A stretch of DNA of 64,000 nucleotides from Streptomyces sp. 1222.5 (GCF_900105245.1 NZ_FNSZ01000001.1:5640001-5704000), one strand, 5' to 3'; numbered from the stretch's first letter, positions 10,346-19,580 are shown. The notes: generated by a model not told the origin, from the letters alone. Translations and numbers: made by a program.

Positions 10346-11860
10346 GTGAGCGACCACCCCGGCAACAGCGACACTCCCGACCCCCTCGACAGCTTCGAGG
10401 AGATGATCGAGGCCGAGACCGACCGCGACCCCGACCTGGCGGTGATCGAGGCCGGCAGCCGCACCCTGCGCACCCAGGGCGGCCCGCCGCAGGCCGACGT
10501 ACCCGCGCGGCCGGCGGACCCGGAGGTCGACAGGGCCCTGCGCGAGGTCGAGGCGGACCTGGCCACCCGCTGGGGCGAGACCAAGCTGGAGCCCTCGGTC
10601 AGCAGGATCGCCGCGCTGATGGACGTCCTCGGCGAGCCGCAGCGCTCGTACCCCTCGATCCACATCACGGGCACGAACGGCAAGACCTCCACCGCCCGCA
10701 TGATCGAGGCCCTGCTCGGCGCCTTCGACCTGCGCACCGGCCGGTACACCAGCCCCCACGTGCAGTCGATCACCGAGCGGATCAGCCTGGACGGCGCCCC
10801 GATCTCGGCCGAGCGGTTCATCGAGACGTACCAGGACATCAAGCCGTACGTCGAGATGGTGGACGGGCAGCAGGAGTACCGGCTGTCCTTCTTCGAGGTG
10901 CTCACCGGCATGGCGTACGCGGCCTTCGCGGACGCGCCCGTGGACGTCGCCGTCGTCGAGGTCGGCATGGGCGGCTCCTGGGACGCCACCAACGTGATCG
11001 ACGGCGACGTCGCCGTGGTCACCCCGATCGACCTGGACCACACCGACCGCCTCGGTGAGACGCCCGCGGAGATCGCCACCGAGAAGAGCGGCATCATCAA
11101 GCAGGACGCGACCGTCATCCTGGCCCAGCAGCCGGTGGACGCGGCGCAGGTGCTGCTGAAGAAGGCCGTCGAGGTGGACGCCACCGTGGCCCGCGAGGGG
11201 CTGGAGTTCGGGGTCGTCGCCCGGCAGGTCGCCGTCGGCGGGCAGCTGCTCACCCTGCGCGGTCTCGGCGGCGAGTACCCCGAGGTGTACCTCCCGCTGC
11301 ACGGCGGACACCAGGCGCACAACGCGGCCGTCGCCCTCGCCGCCGTGGAGGCGTTCTTCGGCGTCGGCGCGCAGCGCGCGGAGCCGCTGGACACCGACAC
11401 GGTCCGCAAGGCCTTCGCCGCCGTGTCCTCCCCGGGCCGCCTGGAGGTCGTACGACGGTCGCCGACGGTCGTCCTGGACGCCGCGCACAACCCGGCGGGT
11501 GCCGCGGCCACCGCGGAGGCCGTGCGGGAGGCGTTCGACTTCACCCGGCTGATCGGGGTCGTCGGCGCGAGCGGCGACAAGAACGTGCGGGGGCTGCTGG
11601 AGGCCTTCGAGCCGATCTTCGCCGAGGTCGTCGTCACGCAGAACTCCAGCCACCGCGCCATGGACTCGGACGAGCTCGCCGCCATCGCCGTCGAGGTGTT
11701 CGGCGAGGAGCGGGTGCAGGTCGAGCCGCGGCTGCCCGACGCCCTGGAGGCCGCGATCACGCTGGCCGAGGAGGAGGGCGAGTTCGCGGGCGGTGGCGTC
11801 CTGGTCACCGGTTCGGTCATCACGGTCGGCGAGGCCCGGCTGCTGCTGGGGAAGGGCTGA
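10346..11860 (+). CDS. folC: Folylpolyglutamate synthase / dihydrofolate synthase
   Basis: Encodes 504 residues from GTG 10346. FolC adds glutamate to dihydropteroate and then further glutamates to tetrahydrofolate in the cytosol. The ATP-binding P-loop is TGTNGKTS (residues 108-115), and the Mur-ligase-like centre follows with EVGMGGSWDATN and TPIDLDHTDRLG. The first 85 or so residues form an acidic N-terminal extension that lengthens the protein beyond the usual 430 or so residues and is common in streptomycetes. The start is supported by the leaderless promoter. valS-folC-DUF4233-ndk is a conserved actinobacterial order. Confidence 0.95.
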   Translation: MSDHPGNSDTPDPLDSFEEMIEAETDRDPDLAVIEAGSRTLRTQGGPPQADVPARPADPEVDRALREVEADLATRWGETKLEPSVSRIAALMDVLGEPQRSYPSIHITGTNGKTSTARMIEALLGAFDLRTGRYTSPHVQSITERISLDGAPISAERFIETYQDIKPYVEMVDGQQEYRLSFFEVLTGMAYAAFADAPVDVAVVEVGMGGSWDATNVIDGDVAVVTPIDLDHTDRLGETPAEIATEKSGIIKQDATVILAQQPVDAAQVLLKKAVEVDATVAREGLEFGVVARQVAVGGQLLTLRGLGGEYPEVYLPLHGGHQAHNAAVALAAVEAFFGVGAQRAEPLDTDTVRKAFAAVSSPGRLEVVRRSPTVVLDAAHNPAGAAATAEAVREAFDFTRLIGVVGASGDKNVRGLLEAFEPIFAEVVVTQNSSHRAMDSDELAAIAVEVFGEERVQVEPRLPDALEAAITLAEEEGEFAGGGVLVTGSVITVGEARLLLGKG

Positions 11861-11868
11861 GGTCTCCC

Positions 11869-12225
11869 GTGCGTACGCTCTGTTCATCGACTCTCATCGG
11901 CGAGTTCTTCGTCATCGGCTTCGCCGGGCTCGTCGCCATGAAGCAACCGGACCTGTCCACCTCGACGGTGTGGCTGGTCAGCGGCATCGCCATGCTGCTG
12001 TGCGTGCTGCTGTGCGGCATGGTGACCCGGCCCGGCGGGATCGCCCTCGGCTGGGTCCTGCAGATCGCCCTGGTCGCCTCCGGCGTCTTCGTCCCGACCA
12101 TGTACTTCATGGGCGTGATCTTCGCGGCCCTGTGGTGGGCCTCGGTCCACTACGGCAGGAAGATCGACGAGGCGAAGGCCCGCTTCGCGGCCCAGGCCGC
12201 CGAGAACACCCCCTCCGGCGCCTGA
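11869..12225 (+). CDS. DUF4233 membrane protein
   Basis: Encodes 118 residues from GTG 11869, only 8 bp after folC, so the two are probably co-transcribed. It has four predicted membrane helices: GEFFVIGFAGLVA, VWLVSGIAMLLCVLLCG, ALGWVLQIALVASGVF and MYFMGVIFAALWWASV, followed by a charged tail. This matches the actinobacterial DUF4233 family, which is typically encoded between folC and ndk. Function is unknown; the position suggests a link with folate or nucleotide metabolism, but that is only guilt by association. Confidence 0.85.
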   Translation: MRTLCSSTLIGEFFVIGFAGLVAMKQPDLSTSTVWLVSGIAMLLCVLLCGMVTRPGGIALGWVLQIALVASGVFVPTMYFMGVIFAALWWASVHYGRKIDEAKARFAAQAAENTPSGA

Positions 12226-12369
12226 CGGCATCCGCCGGCCGGGTCCCCGGCCGGCGACGGCAGCTCTCGGTCACGACGGCGGCGGCCCGCGAGGTCCCGC
12301 ACCGGCGGCCTCCGGGTTCACCGCCCCGCTCAAGTTGACACTGCGTGACGGAGACGCGGGGCGGCCCTG

Positions 12370-12375
12370 TAGCCT
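12370..12375 (+). promoter_or_regulatory. -10 box TAGCCT upstream of ndk
   Basis: TAGCCT lies 33 bp before the ndk GTG and predicts a short leader carrying the AAAAGGAG ribosome binding site. A TTGACA at 12335-12340 is too far upstream (29-nt spacer) to be its -35. Confidence 0.4.
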
Positions 12376-12408
12376 CATCCCACCGCACACGCTGAAAAGG
12401 AGCACGTC

Positions 12409-12822
12409 GTGACGCAGCGCACCCTCGTCCTGCTCAAGCCCGACGCCGTCCGTCGAGGCCTGACCGGCGAGATCATCGGCCGGATCGAGCGCAAGGCCGG
12501 CTGGCAGATCACCGCGCTGGAACTGCGCACCCTGGACCGCGCCACGCTGGAGCAGCACTACGCCGAGCACGTCGGCAAGCCGTTCTACGAGCCGCTGGTC
12601 GAGTTCATGTCCTCCGGCCCGGTCGTCGCCCTGATCGCCGAGGGCGAGCGGGTCATCGAAGGGGTCCGCCAGCTGGCCGGCCCGACCGACCCGATCGCCG
12701 CCGCCCCCGGCTCCATCCGCGGCGACTTCGGTGTGATCGTCCGCGAGAACCTGATCCACGCCTCCGACTCCGAGGAGTCCGCCGAGCGCGAGGTGAAGAT
12801 CTTCTTCCCCGGCCGCGTCTGA
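12409..12822 (+). CDS. ndk: Nucleoside diphosphate kinase
   Basis: Encodes 137 residues from GTG 12409 behind AAAGGAG, the standard length. Ndk transfers the gamma-phosphate from ATP to NDPs through a phosphohistidine and balances the NTP pools. The active-site His117 is in NLIHASDS, and the N-terminal strand TLVLLKPDAVRRG and the Kpn-loop region are intact. It is the last gene of the valS-folC-DUF4233-ndk group and has its own promoter. Confidence 0.98.
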   Translation: MTQRTLVLLKPDAVRRGLTGEIIGRIERKAGWQITALELRTLDRATLEQHYAEHVGKPFYEPLVEFMSSGPVVALIAEGERVIEGVRQLAGPTDPIAAAPGSIRGDFGVIVRENLIHASDSEESAEREVKIFFPGRV

Positions 12823-13119
12823 GCCGCGTGGCGAATTCTCGCTAAATTTTCTGACCGGGCGTCAGCTCGGTCCGCGTTCCTGACCAGGGGCGGTCGTGCG
12901 TTTTCGGCCGTCCTTTGGCATATGCCTTGCCGATCGGGGGAACGCCTTCCTCCGATGGACCGTCTCCACAAGCGGGGCGGCCCGCCATCTGGTGACAATG
13001 GCGGAGACCCTCGCGCAGTGTTCGTGCAGGCGCGTTTACGATGGAAGCCTTCACGTCACAGCACCCGCCTCGCCGACCTGACATGCCCTCAAAAGCTCGG
13101 GAAGGCCCGATGAATCCGG
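12823..13119 (+). promoter_or_regulatory. ndk-mreB intergenic region, likely mre operon promoter region
   Basis: This gap of about 300 bp has no gene. It contains AT-rich patches, a perfect palindrome GGCATATGCC at 12917-12926, and TACGAT at 13037-13042 as a candidate -10 box about 80 bp before mreB. Several promoters have been reported upstream of mreB in S. coelicolor, so multiple start points are plausible here; the boxes named are by eye. Confidence 0.45.
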
Positions 13120-14151
13120 ATGGGGAACTCAATGTCGTTCATCGGCCGTGACATGGCTGTCGACCTCGGGACCGCCAACACGCTGGTGTACGTCAGGGGT
13201 CGCGGGATCGTGCTCAACGAGCCGTCCGTCGTGGCGATCAACACCAACACGGGCGGCATCCTCGCGGTCGGCGCCGAAGCGAAGAAGATGATCGGCCGGA
13301 CGCCGGGCAACATCGTCGCCGTCCGCCCGCTGAAGGACGGTGTGATCGCCGACTTCGAGATCACCGAGCGGATGCTCCGCTACTTCATCCTGAAGATCCA
13401 CAAGCGGCGGTATCTCGCCAGGCCCCGCGTCGTCGTCTGCGTGCCCTCGGGTATCACCGGCGTCGAGCGCCGCGCCGTCATCGAAGCGTCCTCCCAGGCC
13501 GGTGCCCGCCAGGTGCACATCATCGAGGAGCCGATGGCGGCCGCCATCGGCTCGGGCCTGCCGGTGCACGAGGCCACCGGCAACATGGTGGTGGACATCG
13601 GCGGCGGCACCACGGAGGTCGCGGTCATCTCGCTCGGCGGCATCGTCACCGCCCAGTCGATCCGCGTCGCCGGCGACGAACTCGACAACGCGATCATCCA
13701 GTACATCAAGAAGGAGTACAGCCTTCTCCTGGGTGAGCGCACCGCGGAGCAGATCAAGATCACGATCGGTTCGGCGTACGACCTCGACAGCGACGAGCAC
13801 ACCGAGGTCCGCGGCCGGGACCTGGTCTCCGGACTGCCCAAGACCGTCGTCATCTCGGCCGCCGAGGTCCGCAAGGCGATCGAGGAGCCGGTCAACGCGA
13901 TCGTCGACGCCGTCAAGACCACCCTCGACAAGTGTCCGCCGGAGCTGTCAGGCGACATCATGGACCGAGGAATCGTTCTGACCGGCGGTGGAGCACTGCT
14001 GCGCGGGCTCGACGAGCGGCTGCGGCGGGAGACCGGCATGCCGATCCACATCGCCGAGGACCCGCTGGACAGCGTCGCGCTCGGCTCGGGCAAGTGCGTC
14101 GAGGAGTTCGAGGCGCTGCAGCAGGTCCTGGACGCCCAGCCGCGCAGATGA
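13120..14151 (+). CDS. mreB: Actin-like cell-shape protein MreB
   Basis: Encodes 343 residues from ATG 13120, or 339 from ATG 13132, which has the better-placed GGGGAA. MreB is a bacterial actin. In Streptomyces it is dispensable for hyphal tip growth but needed for a proper spore wall. Phosphate-1 motif DMAVDLGTANTLVYV, phosphate-2 MVVDIGGGTTEVAVISLGG and the adenosine motif LTGGGALLRGL are intact, as is the conserved hydrophobic RYFILKI segment. It opens the mreBCD-pbp2-rodA cluster. A 14-bp hairpin separates it from mreC, so mreB can be made in excess of the downstream genes. Confidence 0.97.
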   Translation: MGNSMSFIGRDMAVDLGTANTLVYVRGRGIVLNEPSVVAINTNTGGILAVGAEAKKMIGRTPGNIVAVRPLKDGVIADFEITERMLRYFILKIHKRRYLARPRVVVCVPSGITGVERRAVIEASSQAGARQVHIIEEPMAAAIGSGLPVHEATGNMVVDIGGGTTEVAVISLGGIVTAQSIRVAGDELDNAIIQYIKKEYSLLLGERTAEQIKITIGSAYDLDSDEHTEVRGRDLVSGLPKTVVISAAEVRKAIEEPVNAIVDAVKTTLDKCPPELSGDIMDRGIVLTGGGALLRGLDERLRRETGMPIHIAEDPLDSVALGSGKCVEEFEALQQVLDAQPRR

Positions 14152-14165
14152 CGTAACTCTTCGAT

Positions 14166-14201
14166 TCCGCCGCACGAGACGTTCTCCTCTCGTGCGGCGG
14201 A
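14166..14201 (+). terminator. Hairpin between mreB and mreC (terminator or attenuator)
   Basis: TCCGCCGCACGAGA at 14166-14179 pairs perfectly with TCTCGTGCGGCGGA at 14188-14201 around an 8-nt loop, 14 bp after the mreB stop. A TATAGA at 14209-14214 just beyond could serve as a -10 box for mreC. Confidence 0.7.
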
Positions 14202-14316
14202 TCGTTGGTATAGAGGCATAAGCTCCCCCAATTGGGCCGCTTCGGTTTGCGCCGCACCATTCGCGTTCTCCAAGGCCCGCACAATTCCGACTTGAGGAAG
14301 GGCACGGCCGCCGCAC

Positions 14317-15255
14317 GTGAGGGACACGAAAGAGAGCCGGCTGCTCCTGGTCCTGCTGATCGCCATCGCGTTCGCGCTGATCACGGTGGACATCCGCGGG
14401 GGCCGCAACTCCCCGGTGGACGGAGCCCGGCAGGCCGCGGCAGCGGTGTTCGGCCCCGTCGAGAACGGACTGTCCTCGGCGGTCGACCCGGTGGGCAACG
14501 CCGTCTCGGCCATCCGTGACTCCGGCAGCCGGCACGACCGGCTCGCCGCCCTGGAGAAGGAGAACGCGGCCCTCAAGGCGAAGCTCGGCAGCGACGACCG
14601 CAACCGCAGCCGCCTGGCACAGCTCGACAAGATGCTGAAGATCGCCGGCGAGGGCCAGTACGGCATCAAGGGCGCCCAGGTCATCGCCATCGGCTCGGCA
14701 CAGGGCTTCTCCTGGACCATCACCATCGACGCGGGCGCCAACGACGGCATCAAACGGGACATGACCGTGCTGAACGGCGACGGGCTGGTCGGCCGCGTCA
14801 CCACCGTCGGCCCGGACACCTCCACGGTGCTCCTCGCCAACGACCCCGACTTCACCGTCGGCACCCGTATGGAGGGCAGCGACGAACTCGGCTTCGCCTC
14901 CGGCCAGGGCGACCGCCCGCTGCGCGTGGAACTGCTCAACGGCAAGGCGGAGGTGAAGAAGGGCGACCGGCTCATCACCTTCGGCTCGCAGGCCGACAAG
15001 CCGTTCGTGCCGGGCGTCCCGGTCGGCGTGATCTCCCGCGTCGACCCCTCCGGCGGTGGCCTCACCCGCACCCTCTACGTCACGCCGTACGTCAGCTTCA
15101 CCAAGCTGGACGTCGTCGGCGTGGTCGTCGAGGCCCCGAAGAAGGACCCGCGGGACACGGTGCTCCCGGCCCACCCCAAGCCCACGCCGACCCCGACGGT
15201 GACCGTCACGGTGACCCCGTCGGCCGACGCCAACACGACCGACCAGCAGCAGTAG
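14317..15255 (+). CDS. mreC: Cell-shape protein MreC
   Basis: Encodes 312 residues from GTG 14317. The ribosome binding site is not ideal: GAGGAAGGG lies about 15 nt upstream. MreC is a membrane-anchored periplasm-side scaffold that links MreB to the wall synthases. It has an N-terminal membrane helix (LLLVLLIAIAFALITVDI), a short coiled coil (RLAALEKENAALKAKLGS), and then the beta-barrel core with TITIDAGANDGIKRDMTV and GLVGRV. The C-terminus is a Pro/Thr tail (PKPTPTPTVTVTVT). mreD follows 13 bp downstream. Confidence 0.96.
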   Translation: MRDTKESRLLLVLLIAIAFALITVDIRGGRNSPVDGARQAAAAVFGPVENGLSSAVDPVGNAVSAIRDSGSRHDRLAALEKENAALKAKLGSDDRNRSRLAQLDKMLKIAGEGQYGIKGAQVIAIGSAQGFSWTITIDAGANDGIKRDMTVLNGDGLVGRVTTVGPDTSTVLLANDPDFTVGTRMEGSDELGFASGQGDRPLRVELLNGKAEVKKGDRLITFGSQADKPFVPGVPVGVISRVDPSGGGLTRTLYVTPYVSFTKLDVVGVVVEAPKKDPRDTVLPAHPKPTPTPTVTVTVTPSADANTTDQQQ

Positions 15256-15268
15256 GAGCTGAATCCCC

Positions 15269-15946
15269 ATGCGTGTCAACCGGATCCTGCTCTCCTCAGC
15301 GCTGGTCGTCGTCGCCCTGGTCATCCAGGTCAGCGTCCTCGCCCGCCTGCACCTGCCGGGCGCCGTCCCCGACCTGCTGCTGCTCACCGTCCTCGGACTC
15401 GCGATGGTGTACGGCCATGTCGGCGGCGCTCTCGTCGGCTTCGGCGCGGGACTGCTCGCCGACCTGGCCCCGCCCGCCGACCACGCCGCCGGCCGCTACG
15501 CCCTCGTGCTGTGCGTCATCGGTTACTTCGCCGGGCTCGTCAAACCGGAGAGCGGCCGGCTGAAGTCGGCGACCGGGCCCATGGCCGTCGTGGTCGCCGC
15601 CGCCGTCGGTTCCACCCTGCTGTACGCCGGTGTCGGCGCCCTGGTCGGCGACACCGCCGCCCGCCACGTCGGCCTGACCGGCCTGCTGATCTCCGCCGCC
15701 CTGTACGACCTGCTGCTCGCCCCGTTCGTGGTCCCCGGGATCATGTGGCTCGCCCGCAAGGCCGACAACGACCCGCTCACCGAGAGCAGCCCCGCGGCCA
15801 AGGCCGGTGACATCTCCTCCGGCTGGCTCTCCTCCGGCACCGGCCTGCGCATCGGCAGCCAGCGCGGCGGTCTCGGCGCCCTGAAGGCCAAGGCGCGCAC
15901 CCGCTCCACCCGGGTCGGCCGCATCAAGGGGGTCAAGCGGCTGTGA
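15269..15946 (+). CDS. mreD: Rod-shape protein MreD, integral membrane
   Basis: Encodes 225 residues from ATG 15269. Five to six membrane helices occupy about residues 1-165, starting LLSSALVVVALVIQVSVLA, with the GFGAGLLADLAPP motif typical of MreD. The basic C-terminal tail of about 60 residues (KAKARTRSTRVGRIKGVKR) is cytoplasmic and longer than in rod-shaped bacteria. It works with MreC in the spore-wall complex. The gap of about 190 bp to pbp2 contains 15-bp degenerate repeats. Confidence 0.95.
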   Translation: MRVNRILLSSALVVVALVIQVSVLARLHLPGAVPDLLLLTVLGLAMVYGHVGGALVGFGAGLLADLAPPADHAAGRYALVLCVIGYFAGLVKPESGRLKSATGPMAVVVAAAVGSTLLYAGVGALVGDTAARHVGLTGLLISAALYDLLLAPFVVPGIMWLARKADNDPLTESSPAAKAGDISSGWLSSGTGLRIGSQRGGLGALKAKARTRSTRVGRIKGVKRL

Positions 15947-16023
15947 CGGCGGGGGAGTTCACCCGAACGAGTCGGATGCCGCGGAACCGGGGCTCACAGA
16001 CCGGTCGTTCATCATGCGTACAC

Positions 16024-16098
16024 ACGCAGGCGGCTCGCACACACGCAGGACAAGCACAGGCAGGGCAAGCAGAGGCAGTGCACGCACAGGCATTCCGC
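16024..16098. repeat. 15-bp degenerate tandem repeats between mreD and pbp2
   Basis: Units of 15 bp run head to tail: 16039-16053 (ACACACGCAGGACAA), 16054-16068 (GCACAGGCAGGGCAA), 16069-16083 (GCAGAGGCAGTGCAC) and 16084-16098 (GCACAGGCATTCCGC). A weaker unit precedes them from 16024. The period is a multiple of three, but no start codon opens that frame. The stretch could be a leader or spacing element for pbp2. Confidence 0.6.
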
Positions 16099-16137
16099 GC
16101 GCAGACATCCGCGCACTGAGAGGGGGAGACAGCCGCA

Positions 16138-18387
16138 GTGACCAACATCCCCGAGACCGGCCGGACCCCACGGGTCCAGATCCGGCTCGTCGTGATCCAG
16201 ATTCTCGTCCTCTCCCTCCTCGGCACGCTCGGCGGCCGGTTGTGGTACCTCCAGATCCGTGAGGGCGCCTCGTACCAGAAGGAGGCGTCCGGCAACCACG
16301 TCCAGCAGGTCGTCGACCCCGCCGTGCGCGGCGACATCCTGGACGCCCGGGGCGTCCCCCTCGCCGACAACGAGACCCGTCTGGTCGTCTCGGCCTCCCG
16401 CACCGACCTGCTCAAGCAGAAGGACGACGGCAAGGCCGTCCTGGCCAAGCTGGCCGGCGTCCTCGGCATGAAGCCGCAGGACGTCATGCAGAAGGTCCGG
16501 CTGTGCGACTCCAAGACCCCCCAGCCCTGCTGGAACGGCTCGCCCTACCAGCCGATCCCGATCACCGACGAGGCGACGGCCCGGCAGGCCCTGCAGATCC
16601 GCGAGCGCTCCGAGGACTTCCCCGGCATCACCGCCGAGCCCGAGGCCGTGCGCCGTTACGCCGGCCCCGGCAAGTCCAACTCCGCCCAGGTGCTGGGCTA
16701 CCTCTCGCCCGTCACCGACTCCGAGATCCAGAAGGCCAAGGACACCGACTCGCCCTACCTGCGCTCCGACATGGTCGGCCGCTCCGGCATCGAGCGCACC
16801 TACGACAAGGTGCTGCGCGGCAAGGCAGGCGTGACCCGCTACGAGGTGGACAACCTCGGCCGGGTCATCGGCAAGGCCAAGTCGGATGCCGCCGAGGCCG
16901 GTTCCAACCTGGTCACCAGCATCGACTCCCGGGTGCAGCGCGTCGCAGAGTACGAACTGGACAAGGCGATGAAGGTCGCCCGCCAGCAGTACGACAAGAT
17001 CACCGGTGAGAACTACAAGGCCGACTCCGGCGCCGTCGTGGTCATGGAGGCCAAGACCGGCCGGATCGTCGCCATGGCCTCCGCGCCCACCTACGACCCG
17101 AACGTCTGGGTCGGCGGCATCTCCGCCAAGGACTACAAGGCCCTCACCGGCAAGAACTCCGACTACCCGCTGCTCAACAGGGCCATACAGGGTCAGGCGG
17201 CCCCGGGCTCGACGTTCAAGGTGGTCTCCACGGCCGCCGCGGTCCAGGCGGGCTACGCCTGGGACGGCGGCTACCCCTGCACCAGCTCCTACTCCGTCGG
17301 CGGCCAGGTCTTCAAGAACTTCGAGGGGGAGAGCTTCGGCCCGATCTCGCTCGGCCGGGCGCTGGAGGTCTCCTGCGACACCGTCTTCTACGGCCTCGCC
17401 GACCGGGAGTGGAAGAGGGACGGCGGCATCAACCCCAAGAAGGGCCAGCCCAAGGACTGGTTCTTCAAGACCGCCCACCAGTTCGGCCTCGGCAAGGAGA
17501 CCGGCGTCGACCTGCCCAACGAGGTCACCGGCCGCGTCCCCGACCGCCAGTGGAAGCTCGACTACTGGAAGGCCAACAAGGACGCCTGGTGCAAGTCCGG
17601 CAAGAAGGACGGCACCTACGTCGAGAAGATCGCGTACGAGAACTGCCTCGAAGGCAACAAGATGCGCGAGGGTGACGAGATCAACTACTCCATCGGCCAG
17701 GGCGACACCCTCGTCACGCCGATCCAGGAGGCCGTGATCTACGGCGCCGTCGCCAACGGCGGCACGATGTACCAGCCGACGATCGGCAAGGCGATCATCA
17801 GCGCCGACGGCCGGACCGTCACGCCGATCAAGCCGAAGAAGAACGGGAAGCTGCCGGTCAGCCAGGCCACCCTCAAGGGCATGAACGACGCCTTCGCGGG
17901 CGTCATCACCCGCGGTACGGCCGCCTGGAAGTTCGGCGGCTGGCCGCAGGACAAGATCGCCCTGCACGGCAAGACCGGTACGGCCGAGGTCTACGGCAAG
18001 CAGACCACCTCCTGGCTGGCCACGTACTCCAAGGACTACACGGTGATCATGACGATCGCCCAGGCGGGTACCGGTTCCGGCGCCTCCGGTGAGGCCGTGC
18101 GCAACATCTACAGCGCGCTCTACGGTGTCAAGGGCGACGGCTCCGTCGACAACAAGAAGGCGCTGCTGCCCGAGCCGCAGAAGGGCCTGCCCAAGGTCCG
18201 CCCGGACGGGACCATCGTCAACCCGAAGGTCAAGGGCGATCCGGCCAAGGACGTCGAGGCCGCCCAGAAGGACAACACGACCAACGGCGACGACCAGCAG
18301 CCGGCCACCACGCCCTCGCCCACCACGCGCAACCGTGACACCCGCAGGCGGCCTCGCCGGAGGGGAAGCCGGAGGATGCCCTCATGA
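16138..18387 (+). CDS. pbp2: Class B penicillin-binding protein 2, spore-wall/elongation transpeptidase
   Basis: Encodes 749 residues from GTG 16138, preceded by AGAGGGGGAGA. It is anchored by one N-terminal helix (VVIQILVLSLLGTLGGRLW), followed by the dimerisation domain with RGDILDARG (residues 64-72) and the transpeptidase domain. The acylated serine is in STFK (358-361). The second motif reads SCD (412-414) where many PBPs have SxN, and the third is KTG (612-614). The last 20 or so residues are arginine-rich. The stop overlaps the rodA start as ATGA, which implies translational coupling of the transpeptidase with its glycosyltransferase partner. Confidence 0.96.
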   Translation: MTNIPETGRTPRVQIRLVVIQILVLSLLGTLGGRLWYLQIREGASYQKEASGNHVQQVVDPAVRGDILDARGVPLADNETRLVVSASRTDLLKQKDDGKAVLAKLAGVLGMKPQDVMQKVRLCDSKTPQPCWNGSPYQPIPITDEATARQALQIRERSEDFPGITAEPEAVRRYAGPGKSNSAQVLGYLSPVTDSEIQKAKDTDSPYLRSDMVGRSGIERTYDKVLRGKAGVTRYEVDNLGRVIGKAKSDAAEAGSNLVTSIDSRVQRVAEYELDKAMKVARQQYDKITGENYKADSGAVVVMEAKTGRIVAMASAPTYDPNVWVGGISAKDYKALTGKNSDYPLLNRAIQGQAAPGSTFKVVSTAAAVQAGYAWDGGYPCTSSYSVGGQVFKNFEGESFGPISLGRALEVSCDTVFYGLADREWKRDGGINPKKGQPKDWFFKTAHQFGLGKETGVDLPNEVTGRVPDRQWKLDYWKANKDAWCKSGKKDGTYVEKIAYENCLEGNKMREGDEINYSIGQGDTLVTPIQEAVIYGAVANGGTMYQPTIGKAIISADGRTVTPIKPKKNGKLPVSQATLKGMNDAFAGVITRGTAAWKFGGWPQDKIALHGKTGTAEVYGKQTTSWLATYSKDYTVIMTIAQAGTGSGASGEAVRNIYSALYGVKGDGSVDNKKALLPEPQKGLPKVRPDGTIVNPKVKGDPAKDVEAAQKDNTTNGDDQQPATTPSPTTRNRDTRRRPRRRGSRRMPS

Positions 18388-19580
18388 CCGGCGCGAACGG
18401 CTTCTCCGTCTCCGGGTACGGCCCCGAGCGGGCCGGCTGGACCAGGATCTTCGCCCGCGACTCGCTCGCCCGCCGCCTGGACTGGCCGATCCTGTTCGCG
18501 GCCACCGCCCTGTCCCTCATGGGCTCGCTGCTCGTCTACTCCGCGACCCGCAACCGCACCGAGCTCAACCAGGGCGACCCGTACTTCTTCCTGGTCCGCC
18601 ACCTGATGAACCTCGGCATCGGCATCGCCCTGATGATCGGCACGCTCTGGCTCGGCCACCGCGCCCTGCGCAACGCCGTGCCGATCCTCTACGGCCTGTC
18701 CGTGGCCCTCGCCCTGGTGGTCCTCACCCCGCTCGGCGCCACGATCAACGGCCAGCGCAACTGGCTCGTCATCGGCGGCTTCTCGCTCCAGCCCGCCGAG
18801 TTCCTCAAGGTGACGATCATCCTGGGCATGGCGATGCTGCTCGCCGCGCGGGTGGACGCCGGCGACAAGCCGTACCCCGATCACCGGACCGTGTTCCAGG
18901 CCCTGTGCCTGGCCGCCGTCCCGATCCTCATCCTGCTGCTCATGCCCGACCTCGGGTCGGTGCTGGCCATGGTGGCGATCATCCTCGGGGTGCTGCTCGC
19001 CTCCGGCTCCTCCAACCGCTGGGTCTTCGGCCTGCTCATCGCCGGTGTGATCGGCTGCATCGCCATCTGGCAGCTGCACATCCTGGACGAGTACCAGATC
19101 AACCGCTTCGCGGCCTTCGCCAACCCCGACCTGGACCCGGCCGGCGTCGGCTACAACACCAACCAGGCCCGTATCGCCATCGGCTCCGGCGGCCTGACCG
19201 GAGCGGGCCTCTTCCACGGCTCGCAGACCACCGGCCAGTTCGTGCCCGAGCAGCAGACGGACTTCGTCTTCACGGTCGCGGGGGAGGAACTGGGCTTCCT
19301 CGGCGCGGGCCTGATCATCTTCCTGCTCGGGGTCGTCCTCTGGCGCGCCTGCCGGATAGCACGTGACTCGACCGAGCTGTACGGGACGACCGTCGCCGCC
19401 GGAATCGTCGCCTGGTTCGCCTTCCAGTCCTTCGAGAACATCGGCATGACCCTCGGCATCATGCCGGTCACCGGTCTCCCCCTGCCGTTCGTGTCGTACG
19501 GCGGCTCATCGATGTTCGCGGTATGGGTGGCGATCGGACTGCTGCAGTCGATCAAGGTGCAGCGGCCGATGTCGGCGTAG
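18384..19580 (+). CDS. rodA: RodA/FtsW-family SEDS peptidoglycan glycosyltransferase
   Basis: Encodes 398 residues from ATG 18384. SEDS proteins polymerise lipid II on the outer face of the membrane together with a class B PBP, here the gene immediately upstream with an overlapping start. About ten membrane helices are visible. The signature segments NGQRNWLVIGGFSLQPAEFL, KPYPDHRTV, AIGSGGLTGAG and LPFVSYGGSSM are all present. It is the sfr-type gene of the streptomycete mre cluster. No hairpin was seen immediately after it. Confidence 0.96.
   Translation: MTGANGFSVSGYGPERAGWTRIFARDSLARRLDWPILFAATALSLMGSLLVYSATRNRTELNQGDPYFFLVRHLMNLGIGIALMIGTLWLGHRALRNAVPILYGLSVALALVVLTPLGATINGQRNWLVIGGFSLQPAEFLKVTIILGMAMLLAARVDAGDKPYPDHRTVFQALCLAAVPILILLLMPDLGSVLAMVAIILGVLLASGSSNRWVFGLLIAGVIGCIAIWQLHILDEYQINRFAAFANPDLDPAGVGYNTNQARIAIGSGGLTGAGLFHGSQTTGQFVPEQQTDFVFTVAGEELGFLGAGLIIFLLGVVLWRACRIARDSTELYGTTVAAGIVAWFAFQSFENIGMTLGIMPVTGLPLPFVSYGGSSMFAVWVAIGLLQSIKVQRPMSA

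Noticed and set aside
12335..12340. TTGACA as the -35 box of ndk
   Set aside because: The distance to the only reasonable -10 (12370) is 29 bp, far outside the working range, and no hexamer at 17-18 bp fits.
16014..16119. Small repeat peptide encoded by the 15-bp units before pbp2
   Set aside because: The frame that reads the Ala/Gln/Gly repeat has no start codon or ribosome binding site, and the available ATG (16014) is in another frame.
18310..18387. Possible frameshift at the arginine-rich C-terminus of PBP2
   Set aside because: The stop makes the expected ATGA overlap with rodA, other frames give no better ending, and such tails vary in this family. No evidence of an error was found.
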